Positions 39,746-48,032 of a DNA stretch of 52,822 bases are shown piece after piece. Below the pieces are notes generated by a model. It saw only the letters and a program-made list of their open reading frames with translations, was not told the origin of the DNA and did not search any database. The DNA is taken from NCBI GenBank assembly GCA_023450335.1, contig JAEXHA010000094.1, positions 1 through 52,822 of the forward strand. The letters run 5' to 3'. Source of the DNA: Actinomycetes bacterium. Its GTDB lineage: Bacteria > Actinomycetota > Actinomycetes > Actinomycetales > Microbacteriaceae. Every line of letters starts with the position of its first letter. Position 1 is the stretch's first letter. The position numbers were made by a program, and so were the translations under genes.

Positions 39746-40667
39746 CGACGCTCCCGTGACCGACAACCTCACCGACGGCGCCGCAACGCGCGCGATCGTC
39801 ACCGGTTCGCCGCGGGGCCGCCGGCGCCGCGACCCGTTCCGCAAGCCCGTGGCCAGCATCATCCGCCACATCATCCTCATCGCGATGGCGTTCGTGATGC
39901 TCTACCCGGTGATCTGGATGGTCGTCAGCTCCCTGCGCCCCAACGAGCTGATCTTCCGCGAACCGGGCATCGTGCTCGACAGTCTCGAGATCGCCAACTA
40001 CACCAACGGCTGGACGGCGCTGTCGTACCCGTTCAACACCTACTTGTGGAACTCGGCGATCATCGTGCTCGGCTCGATCGTCGGCAACCTCGTCTCCTGC
40101 GCCATGGCGGCGTACGCGTTCGCCCGCCTCGAGTTCACAGGCAAGCGGATCTTCTTCGGCATCATGCTGCTGAGCATCATGCTCCCGATCCACGTGATCA
40201 TCGTGCCGCAGTACGTGCTGTTCTCACAGCTGGGCTGGGTCAACACGTTCCTGCCGCTGATCGTGCCGAAGCTGCTGGCCACCGACGCGTTCTTCGTGTT
40301 CCTCATGGTGCAGTTCATCCGCGGCATCCCCCGCGAGCTCGACGAAGCGGCCCGCATCGACGGGGCCGGCCATCCGCGCATCTTCGGCCAGGTGATCCTG
40401 CCGCTCATGGTGCCGGCGTTGGCCACGACCGCCATCTTCACGTTCATCTGGACGTGGAACGACTTCTTCTCGCAGTTGATCTACCTGACCAAGCCGGAGC
40501 TGTACACCGTGCCCCTGGCCCTGCGCGCCTTCGAAGACGCACAGAGTGCGACCAACTACGCGGAGATGTTCGCGATGAGCGTCGTCTCGCTCGTCCCGAT
40601 CTTCCTGATCTTCCTGTTCGGCCAGCGGTTCCTCATCAAGGGCATCGCGACGACGGGAATCAAGTGA
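39732..40667 (+). CDS. Carbohydrate ABC transporter permease (MalG/UgpE type)
   Basis: 311 aa, six helices. N-terminal 30-residue basic cytosolic tail, then HIILIAMAFVMLYPVIWMVV. EAA loop ELDEAARIDGAGHPRIFGQV (about 203-222) and IFTFIWTWNDFFSQLIYLT are MalG hallmarks. It pairs with the preceding permease. The ATG lies inside the upstream gene, showing translational coupling. The binding-protein gene follows 86 nt later. Confidence 0.93.
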   Translation: MTKIDDAPVTDNLTDGAATRAIVTGSPRGRRRRDPFRKPVASIIRHIILIAMAFVMLYPVIWMVVSSLRPNELIFREPGIVLDSLEIANYTNGWTALSYPFNTYLWNSAIIVLGSIVGNLVSCAMAAYAFARLEFTGKRIFFGIMLLSIMLPIHVIIVPQYVLFSQLGWVNTFLPLIVPKLLATDAFFVFLMVQFIRGIPRELDEAARIDGAGHPRIFGQVILPLMVPALATTAIFTFIWTWNDFFSQLIYLTKPELYTVPLALRAFEDAQSATNYAEMFAMSVVSLVPIFLIFLFGQRFLIKGIATTGIK

Positions 40668-40753
40668 CGAACCGTCACGCACGACTCACGGGTCCGCCGG
40701 ACCCGTCCTCATCACACGCACCCGAACCGACGAATGTCGAAAGGACGCAAGAC

Positions 40754-42085
40754 ATGCGACGCACCTCAACCGCACGCCGCTGGCTGCTGCTGGCCGCGGT
40801 CGGCACAGCGACGACGCTGGCCCTGTCCGCCTGCGCGGGCGCCGGCAGCCCAGGAGAGCCGGAACTGTCGGACGAACCGGTCGAGTTGACCTTCACGTGG
40901 TGGGGCAACGACGTCCGCCACGACATCACCCAGCAGCTCATCGACGCCTTCGAGGCCGAGCACGACAACATCACCATCGAGCCGCAGTACACCGACTGGT
41001 CGGGCTACTGGGACAAGCTGTCGACCACCGTGGCCGCCGGCGACACCCCCGACATCATCCAGATGGACGAGAAGCAGCTGTCGACCTATGCCGCCAACGG
41101 CGTCCTGCTCGACCTCGGCACCCTCGGCGACGCACTGCCCACCGGCGACTTCCCCGACGCGACCCTGGGCACCGGTGCACTCGACGGTGTCCAGTACGGC
41201 ATCCCCGTCGGCGTCAACAGCTACACGATCATGGCCAACCTCGACATCCTCGAGAGCTTGGGCGTGGACGCCCCGGACGATGAGACCTGGTCGTGGGAGG
41301 ACCTCAAGGACACCGCCGTGGCGGTCACCGAGGCCGGTGGCGGCGACATCGTCGGCACTCAGTCCTGGGGTTTCGAGGATGGCGGCCTGAACAACTGGCT
41401 GCGCCAGCAGGGTGAGTCTCTCTACGCCGAAGACGGGTCGCCCACGGTCGCGGCCTCACCGGAGGCGCTGGCATCGTGGTGGCAGTTCCTGCTCGAGATC
41501 ACCGAGGCCGGCGGAGCGCCCGAGCCCTCCGCCACGATCGAGCGCGAGTCGGCGGGCCTGGCCGAATCGTTCACCGCCACCAACGGGTCGGCGTTCGGTC
41601 CGTGGTGGTCGAACCAGGTGTCGGCTCTGCGCGAGGCCAGCGGCCAGAACCTCGTGCCGCTGCGGGTGCCCACACCTGACGCCGGTGCGGAAGCCACCGC
41701 CTACTACAAGCCGTCGATGTTCTGGTCGGCCTCCGCGAAGACCGAGCACCCCGCCGAGGTCGCGCTGTTCCTCGACTTCCTCGCCAACAGCGAGGGCGCC
41801 GCCGACCTGCTTCTGGCTGAGCGCGGTGTGCCCGCGAACGAGAAGATCCGGGCCTACATCACCCCCAAGCTCGACGCCGACAATCAGGAGGTCGTCCAGT
41901 TCCTCGATCTGATCGCGCCCCGCGTCGGCGACGCTCCGCCGGCCACCCCGCCCGGGGGCGGCGCGATCGAGACGGTCGTCGAGCAGCACACCCAACAGGT
42001 GCTCTTCGGCGAGCTGACCCCCGAGGAGGCTGCTGAGAGCTTCATCGAGGACCTTCAGCAGGCCCTCGACGACGCGGCGATGTAA
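40754..42085 (+). CDS. Extracellular sugar-binding lipoprotein (CUT1 family)
   Basis: 443 aa solute-binding protein family 1. Signal peptide with lipobox LSAC (cysteine at about residue 27). Mature part: ELTFTWWGNDVRHDITQQLI, PDIIQMDEKQLSTYAANGVL, YGIPVGVNSYTIMANLDIL and several Trp residues (WWSNQ, SWGFEDGGLNNW) suited to stacking with sugars. It binds an oligosaccharide or glycoside, identity unknown. It follows its two permeases. The order permease-permease-binding protein is the reverse of the second importer downstream. Two large hairpins follow the gene. Confidence 0.92.
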   Translation: MRRTSTARRWLLLAAVGTATTLALSACAGAGSPGEPELSDEPVELTFTWWGNDVRHDITQQLIDAFEAEHDNITIEPQYTDWSGYWDKLSTTVAAGDTPDIIQMDEKQLSTYAANGVLLDLGTLGDALPTGDFPDATLGTGALDGVQYGIPVGVNSYTIMANLDILESLGVDAPDDETWSWEDLKDTAVAVTEAGGGDIVGTQSWGFEDGGLNNWLRQQGESLYAEDGSPTVAASPEALASWWQFLLEITEAGGAPEPSATIERESAGLAESFTATNGSAFGPWWSNQVSALREASGQNLVPLRVPTPDAGAEATAYYKPSMFWSASAKTEHPAEVALFLDFLANSEGAADLLLAERGVPANEKIRAYITPKLDADNQEVVQFLDLIAPRVGDAPPATPPGGGAIETVVEQHTQQVLFGELTPEEAAESFIEDLQQALDDAAM

Positions 42086-42099
42086 ACGCCGCTCAGACC

Positions 42100-42143
42100 G
42101 AGCAGGGCGGACGGCGTCGTCCGTGTGGCCGCCCGCCCTGCTC
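42100..42143 (+). terminator. Long hairpin after the binding-protein gene
   Basis: GAGCAGGGCGG (42100-42110) pairs with CCGCCCTGCTC (42133-42143), 11 bp, 22-nt loop with weak internal pairing. Confidence 0.6.
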
Positions 42144-42152
42144 CACCCGCCC

Positions 42153-42192
42153 CGCGGGGCCGGATCGACGTGATGAGGGATCCGGCCCCGCG
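42153..42192 (+). terminator. Second hairpin, 14-bp perfect stem
   Basis: CGCGGGGCCGGATC (42153-42166) pairs with GATCCGGCCCCGCG (42179-42192), 12-nt loop, no T-run. It ends 54 nt before the LacI-DUF6807 start; TACTGT (42216-42221) after it is a plausible -10. Confidence 0.65.
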
Positions 42193-42246
42193 TGGACACC
42201 TGCCGCGCTCGCGGTACTGTCGAATTTTCAAGCAGGGAGGGTCGCG

Positions 42247-44100
42247 TTGGTCGACGTCCGTCCGATCACGATGGCGCAGGTCGCGCGCCACGCCGGCGTG
42301 TCGCAGGCTTCGGTCTCGCGCGTGCTCAACGGCGTGACAAGCGTCGACCCCGGCATCGTGGCGAAGGTGAACCGCGCCGTCGCCGCGCTGAACTACTCGC
42401 CCAGTGAGGCCGCCCGCAGTCTCGTCCGCGGGCGCAGTCATACCATCGCGCTGCTGGTGCCCGACCTTGAGAACCCCATGTTCCAAGGGGTGCTCAAGGG
42501 GCTGACCGTCGCGGCGGCCAAGGACGGTTACCGCGTGCTTGTCGCCGACAGCGCCGAAGCCGCCGAGATCGAGTCCGAGATCGCCCTCGAGGCGCGTACA
42601 AAATGCGACGCGCTCGTGCTCGTCTCGCCCCGCATGCCCGACGCCGAGCTGGCCGAGCTGGTGCAGCGGGCTGCTCCCGTGGTCGTCGTGAACCGACGGT
42701 TGAGGGATGCCGGTGCCGCCCAGCTCTCGGTCGACTACGCATCGGCGGCGCGCGAACTGGCCGAGCATCTCGCCGGCTTCGGCCACACCCGCATCGCGTA
42801 CGTCGCCGGGCCCGCACGCAGCTACGCGAACGAACTGCGGCTGCAGGGGCTGGCGGAGTTCACGCGCGCACGATCCGACGTCGAGTTGATCACGGTGCCG
42901 GCGGGTTCGGGCATGGAGTCCGGCTATGACGCGGCCGACACGGTTCTCGAAACCGGAGCCACCGGCGCGATCGCGTTCAACGACCTCGTCGCCCTGGGCA
43001 TGATCTCCCGGCTGCGCGAGGTGGGTGTGCCGGTACCCGACGCGCTGTCGATCGCCGGCATCGACGACATCCCGCAGGCTCGGTTCGCCGCGCCGCCGTT
43101 GACGAGCATGACAGTGCCGCGCGCCGAGATCGGGCGGCAGGCGTGGCAACGGCTGCGCGACGTCATCGACGGCCTCGATCCGGCATCCGGTCTCTTCTAC
43201 CGCCCCGCACTCGTCGCGCGCGACAGCACCGGGCCGGCCACCGAGGCCAGCGGCTGGCTGGGCCCGGCCCGCCCCGTGCTGCGGCTGGGCCGCACCGTCG
43301 TGGCGCAGTACCAGGACGGTGCCGCCGTCGACAGCGTGCTTTCGCCGCGCCCGTACCTGGACGCCGTCCTCTCACGCGCGGGCACGCCGCTGACGGTCAC
43401 CCAGCCCACCGACCACCCGCACCACCTCGGGGTGAGCCTGGCGATCGCCGATGTGAACGGCACGTCGTACTGGGGCGGTCGCACCTATGTGCGCGGTGAA
43501 GGCTCGGTCATGGTGCCCAACCACGGCCGTCAGCGCCGCGACGACCTCCGCATCGACGGCCACCGGCTGCACGAGAAGCTCAGCTGGGTCGACCACCACG
43601 GCGCGACCCAGCTGGTCGAGGTGCGCGAGCTGCGCACCGCCGAACTCGCCGAGGGCTGGTCGCTCACCTGGCGCAGCCATCTGAAGGCGACGATGGATGC
43701 CATCACCTTCGCATCCCCGGCCACCAACGGCCGCCCCGGTGCCGGCTATGGCGGCGTGTTCTGGCGGTTCGCGCCCGACATCGCCCGCGTGTTCAGCCCC
43801 GCCGGCGACACTGAGAAGGCCGTGCACGGCGCCCGCACTCCGTGGCTCGCGTTCGCCTTCCCCGAACGCGGCACCACGGTGGTCCTGCAGCAGGGCGGCA
43901 CCGAGCAGCTGCCCTGGTTCGTCCGCTTCGCCGAGTACCTGGGGGCGGGGCCGTCGGTGGCGTGGGATGAGCCTCGGCACCTCGTCGAGGGCGGCGAGCT
44001 CGATCTCGAGGTCACCGCGTTCGTGCTCGACCAGACCCTTGTCGACGCCGCAGCGGTCGAGAACGCGCTGCCCGCACTGCGCCGGCAGGCGGGCGTGTGA
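42247..44100 (+). CDS. LacI-family regulator fused to a C-terminal DUF6807 (PmoA-like) domain
   Basis: 617 aa, nearly twice the LacI length. Residues 1-60: LacI helix-turn-helix (MAQVARHAGVSQASVSRVLN). Residues about 65-330: sugar-sensing core (IALLVPDLENPMFQGVLKGL, AIAFNDLVALGMISRLREVG, LSIAGIDDIPQARFAAPPLT). Residues about 345-615: DUF6807, with SPRPYLDAVLSRAGTPLTV, DHPHHLGVSLAIADVNGTSY, WGGRTYVRGEGSVMV and PNHGRQ. The D389-H390-P-H-H cluster could bind metal or sugar. DUF6807 is a domain of unknown function once labelled methane oxygenase PmoA, without methane-related evidence. TTG start after GGGAGGG. It overlaps the following Gfo/Idh gene by 4 nt. It probably regulates the flanking importers. 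Confidence 0.88.
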   Translation: MVDVRPITMAQVARHAGVSQASVSRVLNGVTSVDPGIVAKVNRAVAALNYSPSEAARSLVRGRSHTIALLVPDLENPMFQGVLKGLTVAAAKDGYRVLVADSAEAAEIESEIALEARTKCDALVLVSPRMPDAELAELVQRAAPVVVVNRRLRDAGAAQLSVDYASAARELAEHLAGFGHTRIAYVAGPARSYANELRLQGLAEFTRARSDVELITVPAGSGMESGYDAADTVLETGATGAIAFNDLVALGMISRLREVGVPVPDALSIAGIDDIPQARFAAPPLTSMTVPRAEIGRQAWQRLRDVIDGLDPASGLFYRPALVARDSTGPATEASGWLGPARPVLRLGRTVVAQYQDGAAVDSVLSPRPYLDAVLSRAGTPLTVTQPTDHPHHLGVSLAIADVNGTSYWGGRTYVRGEGSVMVPNHGRQRRDDLRIDGHRLHEKLSWVDHHGATQLVEVRELRTAELAEGWSLTWRSHLKATMDAITFASPATNGRPGAGYGGVFWRFAPDIARVFSPAGDTEKAVHGARTPWLAFAFPERGTTVVLQQGGTEQLPWFVRFAEYLGAGPSVAWDEPRHLVEGGELDLEVTAFVLDQTLVDAAAVENALPALRRQAGV

Positions 44101-45200
44101 CTGTGCGCATCGGCCTGGCCGGGGTCCACGGCCACGGCCGCGGTCATGTCGAGGCGGCCCTGGCGCTGATGGATGCCGGTCGGGCGCGGGTCGTGGCCGT
44201 CGCCGACCCGCGGGGCCCGGGCGTGGTACCCGACGGTGTCGGACACCACGTCGACGCCGCCGAGATGATCGCACGCGAAGAGCTCGACATCGTCGTGCTG
44301 TCCACGCCCATCCCCACCCACGCCGCGCTGGCGGAGGCAGCGCTGCGCCGGGGCGCGCACGTCCTGCTGGAGAAGCCGCCGGTGACCTCGACCGCCGAGC
44401 ATGCGCGGCTGCTGACGGTCGTGGGGGAGACCGGGCGGGCGGTGCAGGTCGGGTTCCAGTCCCTCGCCGGCGCCGGAGTCGCCGCGACCGTCGAGGCCGC
44501 GGCATCCCTGGGCGAGATCCACCACATCGGGGCCGTGGGGGTCTGGCAGCGGTCGGAGCAGTACTGGCGCCGCGCGGCGTGGGCGGGACACCGTCGCCTC
44601 GACGGCCGCGTGGTCGCCGACGGCGCGGTGACCAACCCCCTCGCGCACGCCGTGGCCACCGCCCTGGCCGTGGCCGGTGCCCGCGAACCGGCCGACGTGG
44701 CATCCGTGGAAGTGGACATGTACCGCGCGAACGACATCGCCACCGACGACACGTCGTCGCTGCGGGTGCGGCTGCGCGGGGGTGCGATGGTGATGGCGGC
44801 GCTGGTGACCACCGGCGACCGGCGGCACGAACCGTATGTGCTGGTGCGGGGCGCGCTCGGGCACCTGGTCTACTTCTACACGCTCGACGTGCTGCAGGTG
44901 TTCCGCACCGGCGCGCCGCTGCCCCAGACCTTCTCGTTCGGCCGCGAGGGGCTGCTCGCTCAGCTGTGCGCGCACGTGTCCGACGGGGCGCCGCTGTCGG
45001 TGCCGCTGTGGGCGACGGGTGCGTTCACGCGGGTGCTCGAGGAGGTCGTCACGGGCCCGGATGCCACGGCTCTGCCGCCCGACCGGTTCGAGATCGTGAC
45101 ACGCGGCACCGAGCGGTTCCGCGTGGTCCGCGGCATCGCGGGCCTCGCCGAACGCGCCGCCTGGGAGGCGAAGCTGTTCCGCGACCTCGCCGACTTCTGA
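44097..45200 (+). CDS. Gfo/Idh/MocA family oxidoreductase
   Basis: 367 aa. Rossmann start IGLAGVHGHGRGHVEAAL; the glycine motif is unusual (GVHGHGRGH in place of GxGxxG). The catalytic lysine K93 is in LLEKPPV; the C-terminal half contains GRVVADGAVTNPLAHAVATA and a DDTSSLRVRLRGGAMVMAAL sheet. Likely an NAD(P)-linked sugar or glycoside dehydrogenase. The GTG start overlaps the LacI-DUF6807 stop (GTGA), so the two proteins are made in coupled amounts, and DUF6807 proteins are often encoded next to this family. Substrate unknown. Confidence 0.85.
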   Translation: MTVRIGLAGVHGHGRGHVEAALALMDAGRARVVAVADPRGPGVVPDGVGHHVDAAEMIAREELDIVVLSTPIPTHAALAEAALRRGAHVLLEKPPVTSTAEHARLLTVVGETGRAVQVGFQSLAGAGVAATVEAAASLGEIHHIGAVGVWQRSEQYWRRAAWAGHRRLDGRVVADGAVTNPLAHAVATALAVAGAREPADVASVEVDMYRANDIATDDTSSLRVRLRGGAMVMAALVTTGDRRHEPYVLVRGALGHLVYFYTLDVLQVFRTGAPLPQTFSFGREGLLAQLCAHVSDGAPLSVPLWATGAFTRVLEEVVTGPDATALPPDRFEIVTRGTERFRVVRGIAGLAERAAWEAKLFRDLADF

Positions 45201-45265
45201 CCCGAGCACCCTTTCCCCCCTGAGAATCGGAACTTCAGCGAGAGGTAACGATCCGGGAAACCCTC

Positions 45266-45294
45266 TTCTCGCCGACGATCCGGCTCGCTAGCGT
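45266..45294 (+). promoter_or_regulatory. Probable promoter of the second sugar importer operon
   Basis: TTCTCG (45266-45271), 17 nt, TAGCGT (45289-45294). Two direct copies of ACGATCCGG (45248-45256, 45275-45283), 27 nt apart, flank the -35 and may be regulator sites. Confidence 0.4.
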
Positions 45295-45343
45295 GAGCAT
45301 CACCGCGATCTGGTGCTTCACCAGCGATCAAGGAGGATCTGAG

Positions 45344-46660
45344 ATGACCATGGGAAATCGCAGGAATCGACTGGCCGCGCTCGCGGTCCTCGGCACGATC
45401 GGGTTGGTGGCCGTCGGCTGCGCAGGAGGCGGCAACGACACCCCCGAAGAAGAAGTCCCCGGCAGCGACCAGGACTTCTCCGGCCAGGAGCTGAGCGTCG
45501 TGGCCGCGTGGTCGGGCGCCGAGCAGGAGAACTTCGAGGCCGTCCTCGACGTGTTCGAAGAGGCCACCGGCGCGACCGTGACCTATACGAGCTTCGGTGA
45601 CAACGGTCCCACCTACATCCAGGGTCAGCTCGCCGGCGGCACCCCGCCCAACGTCGCCGTCGTCGGCCAGCCGGCCCTCATGCAGTCGCTGGCATCCAAC
45701 GGCGACATCCTGCCGCTGGATGAGACCACCGCGGGTCTGGTCTCCGACAACTACTCGCAGAGCTGGGTCGATCTCGGCACCGTCGACGGCGAGCTCTACG
45801 GCGTCTGGTTCAAAGCGGCGAACAAGTCGACCGTCTGGTACAACAACGACATCTACTCGCAGGCGGGGGCCACCGAACCGGAGGACTGGGACGGCTTCCT
45901 CGAGCAGCTCGAGCTGATCAACGACTCCGGGTACGCCGGCATCTCCGTCGGCGCCGACGTCGGCTGGCCGCTGACGGACTGGTTCGAGAACGTCTACCTG
46001 CGCACGGCGGGCGGCGACATGTACGACCAGCTGACGAACCACGAGATCCCGTGGACCGACCCGTCGGTGCAGGAGGCGCTCGAGGTCATGGCGACGCTGT
46101 GGTCCAGCCCCGCGCTCCAGCCCGGCGGCGATCAGCGCACGTTCCCCGAGAGCGTGACGGCCGTGTTCGGCGCGAACCCGGAGGCGGGCACCGTGTTCGA
46201 AGGTGACTTCGTCGCCGGCAACATCGCCGACGACGGCAATTCGGTGGTGGGCGAGAACGCGCTGTTCTACAACTTCCCGTCGATCAACGGCTCCGCTCCG
46301 GCAGTGGTCGGCGGCGGCGACGTGGCCATCCAGTTCACCGACGACGAGGCCACCGCCGCGCTCATGGCCTTCCTCGCCTCGCCGGGGTCGGCCGAGGCCT
46401 GGGTGCCCAATGGCGGCCTGACCTCGCCGAACAACGCGGTCGACACGTCGCTGTACCCCGATGACATCTCGCGGCAGATCGCCGAAGCGCTCGTCAGCGC
46501 CGAGGAGTTCCGGTTCGACATGTCCGACCTGACGCCCAGTGCCTTCGGCGGCACGGCCGGTCAGGGCTTCTGGCAGGAGATGATCACCTTCTACCAGAAC
46601 CCCGACGACGTGCAGGGCACGATGGAGCGGCTGGAAGCGGCCGCAGCGGCTGCCTACTGA
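45344..46660 (+). CDS. Extracellular sugar-binding lipoprotein (alpha-glucoside type)
   Basis: 438 aa solute-binding protein family 1 lipoprotein; signal peptide with lipobox VAVGC (cysteine at about residue 26). Mature part: LSVVAAWSGAEQENFEAVLD, FEEATGATVTYTSFGDNGPT and VAVVGQPALMQSLASNGDIL resemble alpha-glucoside binding proteins (AglE type). WFKAANKSTVWYNNDIYS provides the usual aromatic patch. AAGGAGGATCTGAG before the ATG is a near-perfect ribosome binding site. The gene is followed 10 nt later by its permease. No glucosidase lies in the window, so the ligand remains a prediction. Confidence 0.9.
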   Translation: MTMGNRRNRLAALAVLGTIGLVAVGCAGGGNDTPEEEVPGSDQDFSGQELSVVAAWSGAEQENFEAVLDVFEEATGATVTYTSFGDNGPTYIQGQLAGGTPPNVAVVGQPALMQSLASNGDILPLDETTAGLVSDNYSQSWVDLGTVDGELYGVWFKAANKSTVWYNNDIYSQAGATEPEDWDGFLEQLELINDSGYAGISVGADVGWPLTDWFENVYLRTAGGDMYDQLTNHEIPWTDPSVQEALEVMATLWSSPALQPGGDQRTFPESVTAVFGANPEAGTVFEGDFVAGNIADDGNSVVGENALFYNFPSINGSAPAVVGGGDVAIQFTDDEATAALMAFLASPGSAEAWVPNGGLTSPNNAVDTSLYPDDISRQIAEALVSAEEFRFDMSDLTPSAFGGTAGQGFWQEMITFYQNPDDVQGTMERLEAAAAAAY

Positions 46661-46670
46661 GGCGTGACCG

Positions 46671-48032
46671 GTGACCGCCGTCGCTGACGCCCCGGCCGAA
46701 TCGGCCCCCGCGCGCGCCCCACGGCGCCTGCGGGGGTCGGGCGGCTGGCGCAAGTTCGCGCTCATCGCCTCCTTCCTGGCTCCCGGGATGATCATCCTGG
46801 GGGCGCTGGTGGTGTACCCGATCGTCTACACGGCGATCCGATCCCTGTTCTCCCGTGCCGGCGACGAGTTCGTCGGGTGGGACAACTACGTGACGATGTT
46901 CACGAACGACACCACATTCACCGCCATCCGCAACAACATCATGTGGGTGATCGTGGCGCCGGCGGCGTGCACGATCCTTGGACTGATCTTCGCGGTGCTG
47001 CTCGAGAAGCTGAAATGGAAGACGGCGTTCAAGCTGATCATCTTCATGCCGATGGCGATCTCGATGCTCGCCGCCGGCGTGATCTTCCGCGGCATGTTCC
47101 AGGAGGACCCGAACCTGGGTGTGGTCAACGCGACCCTGGTGGGCATAAACAACGTCTTCACCGATGAGGCGAACTACCCCGGCGCCGCGCCACGCGACGG
47201 GTTCGGCATCATCGAAGACAGCGGCGTGATCGCCTCCGAACAGACCGTCAGCCCGGGTGCCACCGTCGACTTCCCCCTCATCCGCGTCCGCGCGGACGAC
47301 CTTCCCGACAACGCCACGCAGGCCGTCGCGGCCGCCTCGGCCGGCGACACCCAGATCACCGGCACCGTCTTCCTCGACTTCATCACCGGCGGCGGCGGCA
47401 CCGACGGCGCGATCGAGGACGGCAAGAGCGGCCTGCCCGGCATCCGCGTCGACGCCGTCGCGCCGGACGGGTCGATCCACGGGTACGCGACCACCGGCGC
47501 CGACGGCACCTTCACGATCGAGGGCTTGACGGCCGGGGAGTCCTACCGGGTCGCGCTCCCGGCGGCGAACTTCGACGCCGGGTTCCAGGGGGTGTCGTGG
47601 CTGAGCGCCTCGTTCATCAACGCGGTGATCATCCTGTCGTACATCTGGATCTGGGCCGGGTTCGCGATGGTCATGATCGCGTCGGGGCTGTCGGCGATGG
47701 ACCGGTCGCTGCAGGAGGCCTCCCGGGTCGACGGCGCGAACGAGTGGCAGGTGTTCACCAAGATCACCGCGCCCCTGCTGTCGCCGGTGCTGGTCGTGGT
47801 GCTGGTGACCCTGATCATCAACGTGCTGAAGATCTTCGACCTCGTCTACGTCATACCGCCCGGCGCATCGAAACCGGCGGCCAACGTGATCGCGGTCGAG
47901 ATGTGGACGGTCTCGTTCGGCGGCGGCAACAATTACGGGTTGGGCTCGGCCTTGGCCATCCTGCTGCTGATCCTCGTGCTGCCCTCGATGATCATCAACA
48001 TCCGCCGGTTCCGTGAGGAGCGCAGCCGATGA
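46671..48032 (+). CDS. Sugar ABC transporter permease with inserted extracytoplasmic domain
   Basis: 453 aa, about 150 longer than normal MalF-type permeases. Three helices lie before residue 142 (LIASFLAPGMIILGALVVYP; VIVAPAACTILGLIFAVLLE; LIIFMPMAISMLAAGVIFRG). An insert spans about 163-308, and the remaining helices carry the EAA loop LQEASRVDGANEWQVFTKIT (about 347-366). The insert contains TGTVFLDF, GKSGLPGIRVDAVAPDG, TTGADGTFTIEGL and AGESYRVALP. This is the repeat pattern of carboxypeptidase-regulatory/SdrD-like beta-sandwich domains, and it should face outward. GTG start, 10 nt after the binding-protein stop. It overlaps the next permease by 4 nt. Confidence 0.88.
   Translation: MTAVADAPAESAPARAPRRLRGSGGWRKFALIASFLAPGMIILGALVVYPIVYTAIRSLFSRAGDEFVGWDNYVTMFTNDTTFTAIRNNIMWVIVAPAACTILGLIFAVLLEKLKWKTAFKLIIFMPMAISMLAAGVIFRGMFQEDPNLGVVNATLVGINNVFTDEANYPGAAPRDGFGIIEDSGVIASEQTVSPGATVDFPLIRVRADDLPDNATQAVAAASAGDTQITGTVFLDFITGGGGTDGAIEDGKSGLPGIRVDAVAPDGSIHGYATTGADGTFTIEGLTAGESYRVALPAANFDAGFQGVSWLSASFINAVIILSYIWIWAGFAMVMIASGLSAMDRSLQEASRVDGANEWQVFTKITAPLLSPVLVVVLVTLIINVLKIFDLVYVIPPGASKPAANVIAVEMWTVSFGGGNNYGLGSALAILLLILVLPSMIINIRRFREERSR

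Noticed and set aside
42247..44100. PmoA (methane oxygenase) reading of the C-terminal domain
   Set aside because: The name is historical for DUF6807; nothing here resembles particulate methane monooxygenase membrane subunits.
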